Below are positions 1 through 12,000 of a DNA stretch of 41,175 nt, piece after piece. Source of the DNA: Thermoguttaceae bacterium (GTDB taxonomy: Bacteria > Planctomycetota > Planctomycetia > Pirellulales > Thermoguttaceae). Numbering within the stretch: position 1 is the stretch's first letter; the number at the start of each line of letters is the position of its first letter. The translations under genes and the position numbers were made by a program. The DNA lies in assembly GCA_029975295.1 (NCBI GenBank), contig JARKPK010000148.1, forward strand, positions 1-41,175, written 5' to 3'. The notes under the pieces were generated by a model. That model saw only the letters and a list, made by a program, of their open reading frames with translations, made no database searches and was not told where the DNA came from.

Positions 1-117
1 CGTCTCGGCGGCGAGCGGCGGGGATGGTTCGGGCCGACGCGTCGCCGAAGCCGAAACGGCGTTTTCGAGCGAGAAATCGCCGGCGACTGTTCATCCCAAG
101 CGCCGGTTTTTCGACGC

Positions 118-1044
118 TCAGTAGCCCAACAGGTCGGCAAAGAGAGTTTCAACGAACGCGTCGGCATCGAAGAGAGTGAGATCCTCCAGTCCCTCGCCGA
201 CGCCGACGTACTTCACCTGCAGACCCACAGTTTTGCGAATTGCCACAACAACGCCGCCTTTGGCCGTGCCGTCGAGTTTGGCCAAGATCAGGCCGGTGCA
301 TTGCACCGCTGCGGTGAAATGCTTGGCTTGGCTGATCCCGTTTTGTCCGGTCGTTGCGTCGAGCACCAAAAGGACTTCGTGAGGCGCCTCGGGCAGTTGC
401 TTGCCCAGCACTCGATGAATCTTCTTCAGTTCGTCCATCAACGACTGCTGGGTTTGAAGCCGGCCGGCCGTATCGACGATGCACACGTCGGCCCCCGATT
501 CAATAGCCCGCGCCGCGGCGCGGTGAGCGACACTTGCCGGATCGGCCCCTTGCGGGCCGGTGACGATCTCGACCCCCAGACGCTTGGCCCAGATCGTCAA
601 TTGCTCGACCGCAGCCGCACGGAACGTGTCGGCCGCTCCAAGAATGACTTGCTTGCCCTCGCTTTGAACCAATCGGGCCAGTTTGGCGATGGATGTCGTT
701 TTGCCCGAGCCGTTGACGCCGGCCACCATGATGACGGTCGGCCCCGAATCGGCGAATCGAATCGGAGCCGTTGGTTGCGCCAGCACCGCCTTGAGGATGG
801 CCTTGATGCGGGTGAGCACGTCGGCCATCTCGACGACACGGCTGCGGAAGTTCGTGCCGACATCATCGACGATCTCTTGCGCCGATTCGACGCCCATGTC
901 GGTCTTCACCAACGCCTCGAAGAGTTCGTCGAGAAACGCCTGAGCCACCAAACGTCCACGCGACTTGAACAGGTCGCGGATGTCGGTGTTGAGCAACTGG
1001 GTCGTTTTCTTCAACCCCTGTTTGATTTTGTCGAATAGTCCCAT
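118..1044 (-). CDS. ftsY: Signal recognition particle receptor FtsY
   Basis: SRP-receptor GTPase of 308 residues that docks ribosome-SRP complexes at the inner membrane. After an N-terminal helical (N) domain of about 95 residues comes the NG-type GTPase domain. It has a P-loop GVNGSGKTTS (about 109-118), DTFRAAA (139-145), DTAGR (191-195) and AKLDGTAKGG (about 255-264), which replaces the TKLDG guanine-recognition motif. The long acidic A domain of E. coli FtsY is absent, so this is a short FtsY whose membrane contact probably relies on the N-terminal amphipathic helix. It is the last gene of a ribH-nusB-ftsY series on the minus strand, 183 nt after nusB. The ATG at 1042-1044 gives the expected MGLFDKIKQGL start. 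Identification is secure; the operon is inferred from order and spacing. Confidence 0.97.
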   Translation of the reverse strand: MGLFDKIKQGLKKTTQLLNTDIRDLFKSRGRLVAQAFLDELFEALVKTDMGVESAQEIVDDVGTNFRSRVVEMADVLTRIKAILKAVLAQPTAPIRFADSGPTVIMVAGVNGSGKTTSIAKLARLVQSEGKQVILGAADTFRAAAVEQLTIWAKRLGVEIVTGPQGADPASVAHRAAARAIESGADVCIVDTAGRLQTQQSLMDELKKIHRVLGKQLPEAPHEVLLVLDATTGQNGISQAKHFTAAVQCTGLILAKLDGTAKGGVVVAIRKTVGLQVKYVGVGEGLEDLTLFDADAFVETLFADLLGY

Positions 1045-1120
1045 GACTCGTCTTTCTTCGGGCGACGGTCCGGTCGCCGCATCTTGTCTCGAATCAAGTT
1101 GTTCTGTTCGTCAGAATCGC

Positions 1121-1138
1121 CCGGAATCGCAATTCCGG
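1121..1138. repeat. Perfect hairpin between nusB and ftsY
   Basis: Inverted repeat CCGGAAT-CGCA-ATTCCGG: a 7-bp stem with a 4-base loop in the 183-nt nusB-ftsY spacer, 77 nt upstream of the ftsY start. No T-run follows on the minus strand, so it is not a classical intrinsic terminator. It may be an mRNA-stability or processing element, or have no function. Confidence 0.4.
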
Positions 1139-1227
1139 TGGTCCCGAGAGGTCGAGCTGCCGCCCGGCGGCCGGCTTGGGCCCGGCGGCTTTGCAACCTC
1201 TGGCTTGGGAGGCCGGGCCCCAACCGG

Positions 1228-1698
1228 TCAGTCGGTTGGAGCCGCCGGTCCGTCGTCGCCCTCGGCCGAGGCCGCTTCTGCCGTGGGCGACGCGGCGGAG
1301 CGGCGTTCGCGCATCAGGCGATCGAGGATGCCGTTGACAAAACTGCCCGAGTGCGCCGTGCCGAATCGCTTAGCCAATTCGATGGCTTCGTCGATGACGG
1401 CTCGCGGGGGCGTGTTCGTATACAACAGCTCGTAAGCCCCCAAGCGGAGCACGTTGCGATCGGTGGCGCTCATCCGGTGAACGCTCCAATGCGCGGCGCA
1501 ACTGGCGAGAAGATCGTCGATTTCCCGACGGTTCCTTCGCACCCCGGCCACCAGTTCGCGGCCGAACGCCACCAACTCCGGTTCGCGCAGCCGGCGGACG
1601 ATCAGATCGTCGGTCATCGCCGGATTGTGCTGCGGGTTCAAATCGTCTTGGAAAAGCACTTGCAGGGCCACGGTGCGGGCACGAGTACGTCGCGACAT
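1228..1698 (-). CDS. nusB: Transcription antitermination factor NusB
   Basis: All-helical NusB protein of 156 residues. NusB with NusE (ribosomal protein S10) binds boxA RNA and supports antitermination of rRNA operons. Recognisable features are the N-terminal RRTRARTVALQVLFQ helix and the C-terminal block NVLRLGAYELLY followed by PPRAVIDEAIELAKRFGTAHSGSFVNGILDRL. A tail of about 25 residues rich in Ala, Ser, Glu and Asp extends past the usual end. The ATG at 1696-1698 lies one base downstream of the ribH stop, and a GGGAGG Shine-Dalgarno sequence sits inside the ribH 3' end, so the two genes are almost certainly co-transcribed and probably translationally coupled. ribH-nusB adjacency is common in bacteria. 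Confidence 0.95.
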   Translation of the reverse strand: MSRRTRARTVALQVLFQDDLNPQHNPAMTDDLIVRRLREPELVAFGRELVAGVRRNRREIDDLLASCAAHWSVHRMSATDRNVLRLGAYELLYTNTPPRAVIDEAIELAKRFGTAHSGSFVNGILDRLMRERRSAASPTAEAASAEGDDGPAAPTD

Positions 1699-1699
1699 G

Positions 1700-2251
1700 T
1701 TACGCTTGCGGCCTCCCGATTGAAGGACATTCCGCCCATGGGCGAAGTTGCTGCATCAGAGCGACCATTTCGAGAGCGGCCAGGGCGCAATCGATGCCTT
1801 TGTTGCCGATGACCACCTGCGCGCCGTCCTTCCCCGAGGTGACTGCGCCGCCCGATCGGGCCATTGCCTGTTCGAGGGAGTTGCAGGTCAGGATGCCGAA
1901 CAGCACGGGCGTGGCGTAATGCACGCCGATCTCGGCAATCGCGCCGCTGACGGCGCGATTGATATGTTGATCATGCGTCGTTTCGCCTCGGATCACCGCT
2001 CCGAGGCAGATGACGGCCGAAAACCGGCCGGAGGCTGCGAAACGTTCAGCGACGGTCGGAATCTCGAACGCTCCCGGCACCCAAGCGATTTCGATCCGAT
2101 CTTCAGCGACGCCGTGTTCTCGAAGCGTGCCGACCGCTCCGTCGAGCAGTCGAGAAGTGATCGACTCGTTGAACCGCGACACGACAATTCCGAATCGCCC
2201 GGCGGCGCCGTCGATCGGCGAACCTTGATAGACTCTCACGCTAACCCCCAT
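1700..2251 (-). CDS. ribH: 6,7-dimethyl-8-ribityllumazine synthase
   Basis: Lumazine synthase of 183 residues. It condenses 5-amino-6-ribitylaminouracil with 3,4-dihydroxy-2-butanone 4-phosphate in riboflavin synthesis and usually forms large cage-like or pentameric assemblies. Family motifs are SRFNESIT near the N-terminus, WVPGAFEIP, and the catalytic segment CLGAVIRGETTHDQHI containing the expected His. A C-terminal GNKGIDCALAALEMVALM helix is also present. The ATG at 2249-2251 gives MGVSVRVYQG; only a weak Shine-Dalgarno is seen. It opens the ribH-nusB-ftsY series and lies 297 nt downstream of rho on the same strand. No other riboflavin genes are in the window. Confidence 0.96.
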   Translation of the reverse strand: MGVSVRVYQGSPIDGAAGRFGIVVSRFNESITSRLLDGAVGTLREHGVAEDRIEIAWVPGAFEIPTVAERFAASGRFSAVICLGAVIRGETTHDQHINRAVSGAIAEIGVHYATPVLFGILTCNSLEQAMARSGGAVTSGKDGAQVVIGNKGIDCALAALEMVALMQQLRPWAECPSIGRPQA

Positions 2252-2548
2252 TCTGAATGCAAACGACGCCGATCTTCCGAATGCCGGTCACCCCGGCTGC
2301 TCGGCAGGCCGTTGCCGCAGGCCTCGTCCCATCCGTTCGGCGAACGCCGTTAACCGGGCCATCAAACGCAGCCGACTGTTGCCGAATCGCCGCCGCCGAC
2401 CGTTTCCATTACGACCGACAACCGAACGAGTCGCTCCAGACTTCCGAGGCGGAATGCCGCCGAAAAACCGCGCCGTCGGATTGGCGGTCAACCGATCGCC
2501 GAACTCAGCCGCCGGCCCGACTTGACCGGCTGCGCTTCGGGCGGCCGA

Positions 2549-4090
<1,542 letters not shown>

Positions 4091-4497
4091 GACTGGATAC
4101 CTTGTGAAAAGACACAGCGGCGACTTGCGGACGGAAACGGCAAGTCAGGAGGGGTCAGACTCTTATTATTCACGAAAACCCGGTCGCTTGCCTAGCGAGA
4201 TCGCGCAAAATTCTGTTCTTTTGGGCCCGCTGGCGCAACAATGGCAAGGTTTTGCGCAGAGTAACGCATGGCCGCACCTGCGGCGGTGGCCCGATCGGAC
4301 GCCTCCCGAAAATAGCCCTCGGAAGCACGCCCGGCGTTCGCACAATTGCCTCCGGCGATCCACGAACGCCGGTCTTGGAACCCCAAGGAGATCAGCCTCT
4401 GTCGTTCAAAGGAACTTCGCGGGAGGGCTGCCGTTGGCAGAAGCCGCCCCCCTTGGGTTGGCCTTACCGCCTCTTGTTTCGAGCCTCATAAGCCCGC
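4091..4497. other. Intergenic region upstream of rho, downstream of coaE
   Basis: 407 bases without a convincing gene; the only reading frames are short and lack recognisable content. It holds the rho leader with a promoter candidate at 4165-4194 and the 3' flank of coaE. A clear terminator was not seen. Confidence 0.6.
4165..4194 (-). promoter_or_regulatory. Candidate sigma70-type promoter for rho
   Basis: On the minus strand TAGGCA (4/6 to TTGACA) and AATAAT (5/6 to TATAAT) are separated by 18 bp in a locally AT-rich stretch. The predicted start is near 4158, leaving a leader of about 70 nt before the rho ATG. Consensus match only. Confidence 0.35.
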
Positions 4498-5115
4498 TCA
4501 TCTTGGGCCCCGCACGCCCCAACGCTGCACCAGCGATTGCACCTGTTCGGCAGTTTGGGCAAAATCGCCCGAATTGTCGATCACACAGTCGGCCTGCCGC
4601 CGCTTTGCCTCGGGCGGCCACTGGGCAGCCTCTCGGGCGTGAAACTGCTCGGCCGACCATCCGCGGGCCGCGGCCCGCGCCAGCCTGGCCTCGGCGGGCG
4701 TATCGACGCAAACGACCCGCGAGCACTGCCGATTCCAGCCGGCCTCGAAGAGAAGGGCAGCGTCGATCACCACCCAAGGGCAGCCATCCGCCGCGGCTTG
4801 GGCGATTCGCCGCTCGAGCAAGGCAGCAATCTTCGGGTGGCTTATCGCTTCGAGAAGGGCTCGATTACGCGGCCCCTCCGGCGGCGGCGCGAAGACGATG
4901 GCTGCCAGCCGTTGCCGATCGACTCTCCCCTGGGGATCGAACGCGGCCGAACCCCACGCGGCGCGAATCGCCGCGATCGCCTCGGGATCGGTCAGAACCT
5001 CGTGGCCGAGCCGATCGGCGTCGATCCGCCGGGCGCCGGCTTGCTCGAACAGGGCCGCAACGCTGCTCTTGCCGCAAGCAACGCCGCCGGTAATGCCGAT
5101 GATTTGCGTTTGCAC
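4498..5115 (-). CDS. coaE: Dephospho-CoA kinase
   Basis: Last enzyme of coenzyme A synthesis, phosphorylating the 3'-hydroxyl of dephospho-CoA with ATP. The protein begins with a short strand and the P-loop GITGGVACGKSSVA, followed by RIDADRLGHEVL, VIDAALLFEAGW and a VVCVDTP strand, as expected of a P-loop nucleoside-monophosphate-kinase fold. I chose the GTG at 5113-5115 (205 residues) because it places the P-loop strand four residues after the start and has GGAG 11 nt upstream. The in-frame TTG at 5227-5229 would add 38 unconserved residues and overlap the end of polA. It lies 85 nt downstream of polA on the same strand; polA-coaE adjacency is common. Confidence 0.93.
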   Translation of the reverse strand: MQTQIIGITGGVACGKSSVAALFEQAGARRIDADRLGHEVLTDPEAIAAIRAAWGSAAFDPQGRVDRQRLAAIVFAPPPEGPRNRALLEAISHPKIAALLERRIAQAAADGCPWVVIDAALLFEAGWNRQCSRVVCVDTPAEARLARAAARGWSAEQFHAREAAQWPPEAKRRQADCVIDNSGDFAQTAEQVQSLVQRWGVRGPR

Positions 5116-5200
5116 GGCTTCTGATTCTCCGCAGCCTCGAATCGTGGTCCCCGCCAACCCAATCGCGCGGTTCGCGCTCTGAAAGAAATGCCGATCTGCC

Positions 5201-8200
5201 TCACTTCGACTTCCGACGGCCAATCGCAATCATGTCGGCCCAATTCGGACCGACCTTGACATCGACTTCCAGCGGCACGGAAAGCGCTGCCACGCCGGCC
5301 ATCTCGTCAGCGACAATTTGTGCCAGCCGGTCGGCCTGATCGGCGGGGGTTTCGAACAACAGCTCGTCGTGAATTTGCAGAAGAAGTTGGGCTGCCAATT
5401 GTTCTTTCTGCAAACGGCGGCGCACCGCCAACATGGCCAGCTTGATAATGTCGGCCGCCGAGCCTTGGATCACGGTGTTCACCGCGGTTCGCTCGGCCAG
5501 ATTGCGCTGTCGGCCTGCGCCGGGCCGAACTCCTTCGATCGGCCGGCGCCGTCCCAACAGCGTCCGGGCATATCCGGTCCGGCGGCACTGTTTCAACGTG
5601 TCTTCCAGGAATCTCTCAATGCCGGGATAGCCGGCGAAGTAGCTGTCGATGAACTCCGCGGCGGCGCGCCGGTCGATGCCGAGCGCCCGGGCGAGTCCGA
5701 CCGGCCCCTGGCCGTAGATGACCCCGAAATTGACCGCTTTCGCCCGTCTCCGCATTTCCGCGTCCACCTGGTTGAGCCCGACGCCGAAAACTCTGGCAGC
5801 GACCTGCGAGTGAATGTCGTCGTCGCGCGCGAAGGCCTGACACAAGTTCGCATCTGCGGAAAAATGCGCCAACACGCGAAGCTCGATTTGCGAATAGTCG
5901 GCGGCCAGCAACAGCCAATCCGGTTTTCCGGCGGTGAAGGCGGCGCGAATTTCGCGGCCTGCCTCGCCGCGAACGGGAATGTTCTGAAGGTTCGGGTCGT
6001 TGGAACTCAATCGACCCGTGGCGGTTACCACCTGATTGAACGAGGTATGCACTCGGCCGGTTCTCGGATGGACCATCCGGGGCAAAGCATCGACATACGT
6101 CCCTTTGAGCTTCGCGTACTGCCGGTACTCGAGTATCTTTGCCGGCAGCGGGTGCAGCCGCGCCAGTTCCTCGAGCGTTTCCGCGTCGGTGCTGTTGCCG
6201 GTTTGTGTGCGGCGGCCGCGGGGCAATCCAAGCTCGTCGAAGAGCACTTGTTGCAGTTGTTTCGGCGAGTCGATATTCAGCGGATGGCCCGCCAATTCGA
6301 CGATCTCTTGCTGAAGTTGGTCGAGCCGTTGCTGGTAGGCGTCGCTCAGCCGGGCAAGCAGCGCCAAGTCGATCGGCATGCCCAGATGTTCCATATCGAC
6401 CAGAACGTCCATCAAGGGCATTTCCACCTGTTCGAAGAGCGTTCGCAAGCCTGCCTGCTCCAGCCGATCTTCCAGCAGGGGCGCGAGGCGCCACGGAAGG
6501 ACGGCGTCATCGCCGGCGTAGTCGGCCACACTTCGGACGGACACTTCGTCCATCCTCTTCTGGCTCTTGCCGCTGCCGATCAGTTCGTTGATGCGGATCG
6601 TCGAATGATTCAGATAACGATGGGCCATCGCGTCGAGACTGTGGCTCCGACTGCCGCTATCGAGCAGGTAGTCGGCAAGCATGGTGTCGAAGCCGCAGCC
6701 GCGAAGTTCAACCCCAGCGCACCGCAGGACGATGCGATCGTACTTGAGATTCTGGCCGATCTTCACCACGTGTTCGTCTTCGAGAATGGGGCGAAGCTGA
6801 TCGAGGACTTCGGCTTGATCGAGCCGCCGCTCGCCTTCCGGAGCGCGCAACGGCACGTACCAAGCGCTGCTGCCGTCCCAGGCGAACGAGATTCCCACAA
6901 GTTCGGCCCATCGCGGCCAAACATGGGTTGTCTCGGTATCGATCGAGAATCGCTTCTGCTGCCGCAACTGGCCGACGAATTCCCGCAAGGCCTCGGACGT
7001 GTCAACAATGGTTGTCGCGATTGCGCCCCGGCCGGCCCGGACGGGGGCGGACTGCGGCTCGCTCGCGTTTCCTGCGGCTGAACGCCCCTCGGCCTTCGCC
7101 GCTGGAACCGAGACTGTCTGCACGGCATCGGACCGGCGGCCGGTAGTGTCTTCAGTCTGTTCACCGGCGGCCTGCTTCTCGAAACGCTGTTGGGCGTATT
7201 CGCGTTCGGCGCCGGCGTCCGGGGCGTCGGTTCTTTGCGATTCGTCGTCGAGATCGGACGGAGCGGCGCAATCGCCGGTCGGTGTCTGTGGATCGGACGG
7301 CGCTTGACGACTGACTCCGGCTTTCCCTCCGGCAGCTCGCTCGCCCGCTGCAAAGAGCTGGCGAATTCGGCCGGCCACGCTGCGAAAGCCCAGTTCGTCG
7401 CACAGCGCCATCGCCGCAGTCGGGTTGGCGAGGCCGAGTCGAGCAGTGTTCCAATCAATCGCAACGGGCACATCATCTTCCAAGCGAACCAACTGCCGAC
7501 TCATCAATGCTTGCTGCCGCGAGGCAATCAGGTTTTCTCTTCTCTTAGCGCCCGAAACCTGGTGCGCGTGGTCGAGCACGTTTTCGAGCGACCCGTATTG
7601 CTCGAGCAACTGGCGCGCGATTTTCGGGCCGATCAGCGGCACGCCCGGAATTTGATCGACCGGATCGCCGACCAACGCCTGGAAGTCCACAACCTGGTCG
7701 GGACGGATGCCCCATTCTTCGTGAAGCGACTCGCGGTCGAAATATTCGCCCTTGCGGATGTTGTAAAGCTTGCAGTGGTCGGAGATGAGCTGGCGGCAGT
7801 CTTTGTCGTTCGTCACCAAGACGCATCGTGCGCCCAAGTCGGTGGCGCGGCGAGCCACTGTGGCCAAGATGTCGTCGGCCTCGTAGCCCGGGCACTCGAC
7901 TTGGGCGATGCCCAAAGCGGAGAGCATCTGGCGGATGACGGGTATTTGGGGCTGCAAGTCCTCGTGCATCGCCGGGCGGTCGGCTTTGTATTCGGGATAG
8001 ATTTGGTGGCGAAACGTCTTGCCGGGCAGGTCGAATGCGCAGAGCAGGAAGTCGGGCTTCAGGTCGATCAGGCTCAACAGATCCCGGGTGAACCCGAATA
8101 TTGCCCCGACCGGCTGCCCGCGCGGCCCAGTCATTTCGGGCATTGCATGAAACACCTGATGGATGAGCGAGTGGGCGTCGACGGCCCAAACCGTCTGCCC

Positions 8201-8335
8201 TTTCAGGCTGGCCGGTGGTTGCGGCGCAGGGACGGCAGAGGTCTGTTCGGCGGCATGTTCTCGGGCCGAATCGCGGATCTCCTCGGCCGAGGGGCCGAAA
8301 CCCGGCAATCCGAGTTGGCGGAATGGCTCCGACAT
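5201..8335 (-). CDS. polA: DNA polymerase I
   Basis: Full three-domain family A polymerase, 1044 residues, for Okazaki-fragment maturation and repair. The 5'-3' nuclease domain spans about 46-330 (AVDAHSLIHQ, ECPGYEADDILAT, VTNDKDCRQL). A low-complexity linker follows (about 331-440), unusually long for the family. The 3'-5' exonuclease (about 440-625) keeps FSIDTETT (Asp466, Glu468), NLKYD and the DYAGDDA block, so proofreading looks active. In the polymerase domain, motif A is DYSQIELR (813-820), motif B is RRRAKAVNFGVIYGQ (862-876) and motif C is QIHDELLFE (987-995). Phe870 is the O-helix residue tied to ddNTP discrimination. The ATG at 8333-8335 follows GAGAGGAG at good spacing. About 40 extra residues precede the nuclease core. 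Confidence 0.98.
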   Translation of the reverse strand: MSEPFRQLGLPGFGPSAEEIRDSAREHAAEQTSAVPAPQPPASLKGQTVWAVDAHSLIHQVFHAMPEMTGPRGQPVGAIFGFTRDLLSLIDLKPDFLLCAFDLPGKTFRHQIYPEYKADRPAMHEDLQPQIPVIRQMLSALGIAQVECPGYEADDILATVARRATDLGARCVLVTNDKDCRQLISDHCKLYNIRKGEYFDRESLHEEWGIRPDQVVDFQALVGDPVDQIPGVPLIGPKIARQLLEQYGSLENVLDHAHQVSGAKRRENLIASRQQALMSRQLVRLEDDVPVAIDWNTARLGLANPTAAMALCDELGFRSVAGRIRQLFAAGERAAGGKAGVSRQAPSDPQTPTGDCAAPSDLDDESQRTDAPDAGAEREYAQQRFEKQAAGEQTEDTTGRRSDAVQTVSVPAAKAEGRSAAGNASEPQSAPVRAGRGAIATTIVDTSEALREFVGQLRQQKRFSIDTETTHVWPRWAELVGISFAWDGSSAWYVPLRAPEGERRLDQAEVLDQLRPILEDEHVVKIGQNLKYDRIVLRCAGVELRGCGFDTMLADYLLDSGSRSHSLDAMAHRYLNHSTIRINELIGSGKSQKRMDEVSVRSVADYAGDDAVLPWRLAPLLEDRLEQAGLRTLFEQVEMPLMDVLVDMEHLGMPIDLALLARLSDAYQQRLDQLQQEIVELAGHPLNIDSPKQLQQVLFDELGLPRGRRTQTGNSTDAETLEELARLHPLPAKILEYRQYAKLKGTYVDALPRMVHPRTGRVHTSFNQVVTATGRLSSNDPNLQNIPVRGEAGREIRAAFTAGKPDWLLLAADYSQIELRVLAHFSADANLCQAFARDDDIHSQVAARVFGVGLNQVDAEMRRRAKAVNFGVIYGQGPVGLARALGIDRRAAAEFIDSYFAGYPGIERFLEDTLKQCRRTGYARTLLGRRRPIEGVRPGAGRQRNLAERTAVNTVIQGSAADIIKLAMLAVRRRLQKEQLAAQLLLQIHDELLFETPADQADRLAQIVADEMAGVAALSVPLEVDVKVGPNWADMIAIGRRKSK

Positions 8336-9087
8336 CTTCGACCGCTCCTCTCTTTCCGCTGGTTTGGAATCGCCACCGGATCGTCACCGGGGAAGAAAAC
8401 AAGAATGAGAAACACCGGCTGCCGCTTCGCGGAATCCTCAGACAGGGAATGCGGATAGACCGTCCCTTCATGCGCCGCCGCTTCAGCAGTTTCCGCGGCC
8501 CCTCCACCGTGCGACGGCGCAGTGTTTATCATCGCAGAACTGTTGGTTTGGGGGAACCCGGCGGCACCGCCGCGACCAAGGCTGTCATTGCCTCTGGGTG
8601 CGATGGCCCAGGAGTGGCGGGAGCGTGTCCGAGGGAGTCGCTTGGGCGTTCCTTGAAATCGTGCAACGCAGACCGCCGGGCAGGTCCAGGGCCCCATTGT
8701 TCGGCAAGCGGTAACGAGGGGGCATTGACAGCCGGGGAAAGCGACAAGAGAATCGTAGGTTACCCTGCCCGATCCATGCGCTCAACGCACGACAGGGCGT
8801 CTCGCTGTTACGTTTGTGGGGGCGGCGTGCCCTGCGGGCGAAGCGACCTGCCGGAAACCGAAGGGTCATCCCGGGCCGCTCAGCGTCCGTTCAGAACGAA
8901 GGCCGTGGCAGGGAACAAGGCTGCAAGGGCGTCTGCGGCGTTTTGAAGCGTTGTGCCGGACCTGTCGGGTCAGCGGAGATACCGACAGATTTCGGCGAGC
9001 GCCCGATTCTTTGTTCAGTGGTGGTTCTTAGCGGGGTAAGTTGCGCGCGCTGGCCTTCCTCAATGGTCTTTGGGAGCAATAGAAGCC
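8336..9087. other. Long divergent spacer between polA and the pckG fusion
   Basis: 752 bases with no credible coding sequence on either strand. It contains the polA leader, a promoter candidate facing the fusion gene (8725-8753), and a small GC-rich hairpin CGGCG-GCAC-CGCCG at 8559-8572. If the promoter is right, the fusion mRNA has about 330 nt of leader. Confidence 0.55.
8725..8753 (+). promoter_or_regulatory. Candidate sigma70-type promoter for the PEPCK-aminotransferase gene
   Basis: A perfect TTGACA (8725-8730), a 17-bp spacer and GAGAAT (8748-8753, 4/6 to TATAAT). The predicted start near 8760 is about 328 nt upstream of the GTG at 9088. Sequence match only; a closer promoter cannot be excluded. 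Confidence 0.4.
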
Positions 9088-12000
9088 GTGAATCCTCAAC
9101 ATGCCGAGTTGCAGCAGTGGGTCGAGCAAATGGCGGCCATGTGCCAGCCGGATCAGATCGTGTGGATCGACGGCTCCGAAGAAGAGAAAAACTGCCTTCT
9201 GCAAGGGGCGATCGCTTCCGGCGAAGTCTCGTTGTTGGATCAGCAGAAATACCCAGGGTGCATCTACCACCGAACCGCAATCAACGATGTTGCCCGGACC
9301 GAAGACCTCACCTACATTTGCACCCGTTTGCGCGAAGACGCCGGGCCGACGAACAATTGGATGTCGCCCGAGGAGGGCTATCGCCGCGCCCGAGAGATTT
9401 TCAGCGGCTCGATGCGCGGGCGGACGATGTACGTGATTCCGTTTTCGATGGGGCCGGTCGGCTCGCCGTTCAGTAAGATCGGCGTCGAATTGACCGACAG
9501 CATCTATGTGGTGCTGAACATGCGGATCATGACGAAGGTGGGCGCCCCGGTACTCAAACAGTTGGGCACGGCCGGCGAGTTCACCAAATGCCTGCACAGC
9601 AAGGCCGACCTGGACATAAAGCGGCGGTTGATCCTGCATTTTCCCGAGGACAATGCGATTTGGTCGGTCGGCTCGGGTTATGGCGGCAACGTGTTGCTGG
9701 GCAAGAAGTGCTTGGCTCTGCGCTTGGCAAGCTATTTGGGACGCCGCGAAGGCTGGCTGGCCGAGCACATGTTGATCATGGGCGTGGAAAACCCCAAAGG
9801 GCGGATCGAGTATATCGCCGCGGCTTTTCCCAGCGCATGCGGCAAGACGAATCTGGCGATGCTGATTCCTCCGGAAGGCTTGCGGATCAAGGGCTATCGC
9901 ATTTGGACCGTGGGCGACGACATAGCCTGGATGCGCATCGATACCGACGGTCGCCTTTGGGCGATCAATCCTGAAACAGGGTTCTTCGGCGTTGCTCCCG
10001 GCACGAATAGCAAGAGCAACCCGAACATGCTCAAGACGATCAGTCGCAACACGATCTTCACCAACGTCGTGTTGGGCAAAGACGGCACGGTTTGGTGGGA
10101 AGGGGCCGATTGGGATCCGCCGGCCGAGGCGCTCGATTGGCAGGGCCGTCCGTGGACGCCCGACACCAAGGACAGCAACGGAAAACCGGTGGTTGGCGCC
10201 CATCCGAACAGCCGATTTACGGCGCCGTTGTCGCAGTGCCCGTCAGCTTCGTTCCGCATCGAGCACCACCACGGCGTGCCGATTTCGGCGATTATTTTCG
10301 GCGGTCGGCGGGCGCGGCTTGCCCCGCTGGTGTACGAAGCCTTCGACTGGGAACACGGGGTGTTTCTCGGGGCGACCATGGCTTCCGAGCGCACGGCGGC
10401 CCAATTCGGCAAAATCGGGGAAGTGCGCCGCGATCCGATGGCGATGCTCCCGTTCTGCGGCTACCACATGGGCGATTACTTCGAGCATTGGCTGAACATC
10501 GGCCGCCGGATGTCTCAGCCGCCGCGGGTGTTTCATGTCAATTGGTTCCGGCAAGACGAGAACGGCGAATACCTTTGGCCGGGCTTTGGCGAGAACCTGC
10601 GCGTGATTGAATGGATTCTCGACCGTTGCCGCGGCGAAGCGGATGCGGTGAAAACGCCGATCGGCTTCGTGCCCACGCCCGAAAGCCTCGATCTGACCGG
10701 CTTGGATTTGCCGCGGGCGAACTTGGAGAAACTTCTGAGCGTTGACCGCGACGACTGGTATCGCGAAAGCGAGAGCATTGTGGGTTTCTTCCAGATGTTC
10801 GGCGATCGCTTCCCGAAGGCCCTTTGGGATCAGCTCGAGGGATTGCGATTGCGCCTGCGGTCGCCCATTTCGTTGGTGCAACCGGGAAGCGACGTGCGCC
10901 CCTTGGCGGCGGAACTGAACGACACGATTGCCCGCGAGAACCCGCACGTTTACGCCATGCTTTCGGAGTTCGGCAAGCGGCTGTTCTTTCCCAAGGGCAT
11001 TTTGGCGCAAAGCGCCGAGGCGAAAGACAAGGCCAAGAAGTTCGACGCCACGATCGGCATCGCCAGCGAACAGGGCAAGCCGATGTATCTGCCGGCCGTG
11101 ATGAAATACTTCAACAACTTGTCGCCGGCCGAGGCGTTGACCTATGCGCCGGCGACGGGTCGGCCCGACTTGCGGAAGCGATGGCGCGATGACTTGCTGG
11201 TGAAGAATCCCTCGCTGCAAGGCAAAGCGATTTCGATTCCGATCGTTACCTCGGGCGTCACCCACGCTCTGAGCCTGGTGGGCGACCTGTTCATCGACAA
11301 GGGCGACATGGTCTTGCTGCCCGATAAGTTTTGGGAGAACTACGAGCTGCTGTTCGGCGTCCGTTATCAGGCGCAGATCGGGCTCTTTCCGTTCTTCAGC
11401 GCGTCGGGCGGCTTCAATGTCGATGCGCTGCGACAGGCCTTGGCCACCCGGGCGGGCAGTTGGAAGACCATTTTGGTGCTCAATTTCCCCAACAATCCGA
11501 CCGGATACTCGATTACCGCCAACGAGGCGCGCGAGCTGGTATCGGTGCTCATCGAGTTCGCCAACGAGGGGCGGAACTTGATCGTTGTGTGCGACGACGC
11601 CTATTTCGGGCTCTTTTACGACGAAGCGGTGTTGGGCGAATCGCTCTTCGCCAAGCTGGCCGGTTGCCACGAGCGGATTGTCGCCATCAAAGTGGACGGC
11701 CCGACCAAAGAGCAGTTCGTTTGGGGATTCCGAACGGGAATGTTGACCTTCGGAGTGAAGGCGGGCTTCAGCGCCGACACCCTTTACAGCGCTTTGGAGA
11801 AGAAGTGTGCCGGCGCCATTCGCAGCGCCATTTCCAATTGCTCGCAGGTGGCCCAGTCGGTGCTGGCCAAGGCGATGGCCGAAGAGGAGTGCGCCGCGCA
11901 ACGTCGGCAGAAGAAGGAGATTCTCGAGGCCCGCGCGCACAAGGTGCGCGAAGTGCTGAACAATCCCGAGTACGCGAAGTTCTGGGAACCTTACCCGTTC

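Noticed and set aside
5116-5229. Longer coaE starting at TTG 5229
   Set aside because: It would overlap polA and add 38 unconserved residues before the P-loop strand; GTG 5115 has a GGAG site.
9070-9087. TTG at 9070 as start of the PEPCK-aminotransferase gene
   Set aside because: The GTG at 9088 has GGGAG at 11 nt, and the extra six codons overlap that Shine-Dalgarno.
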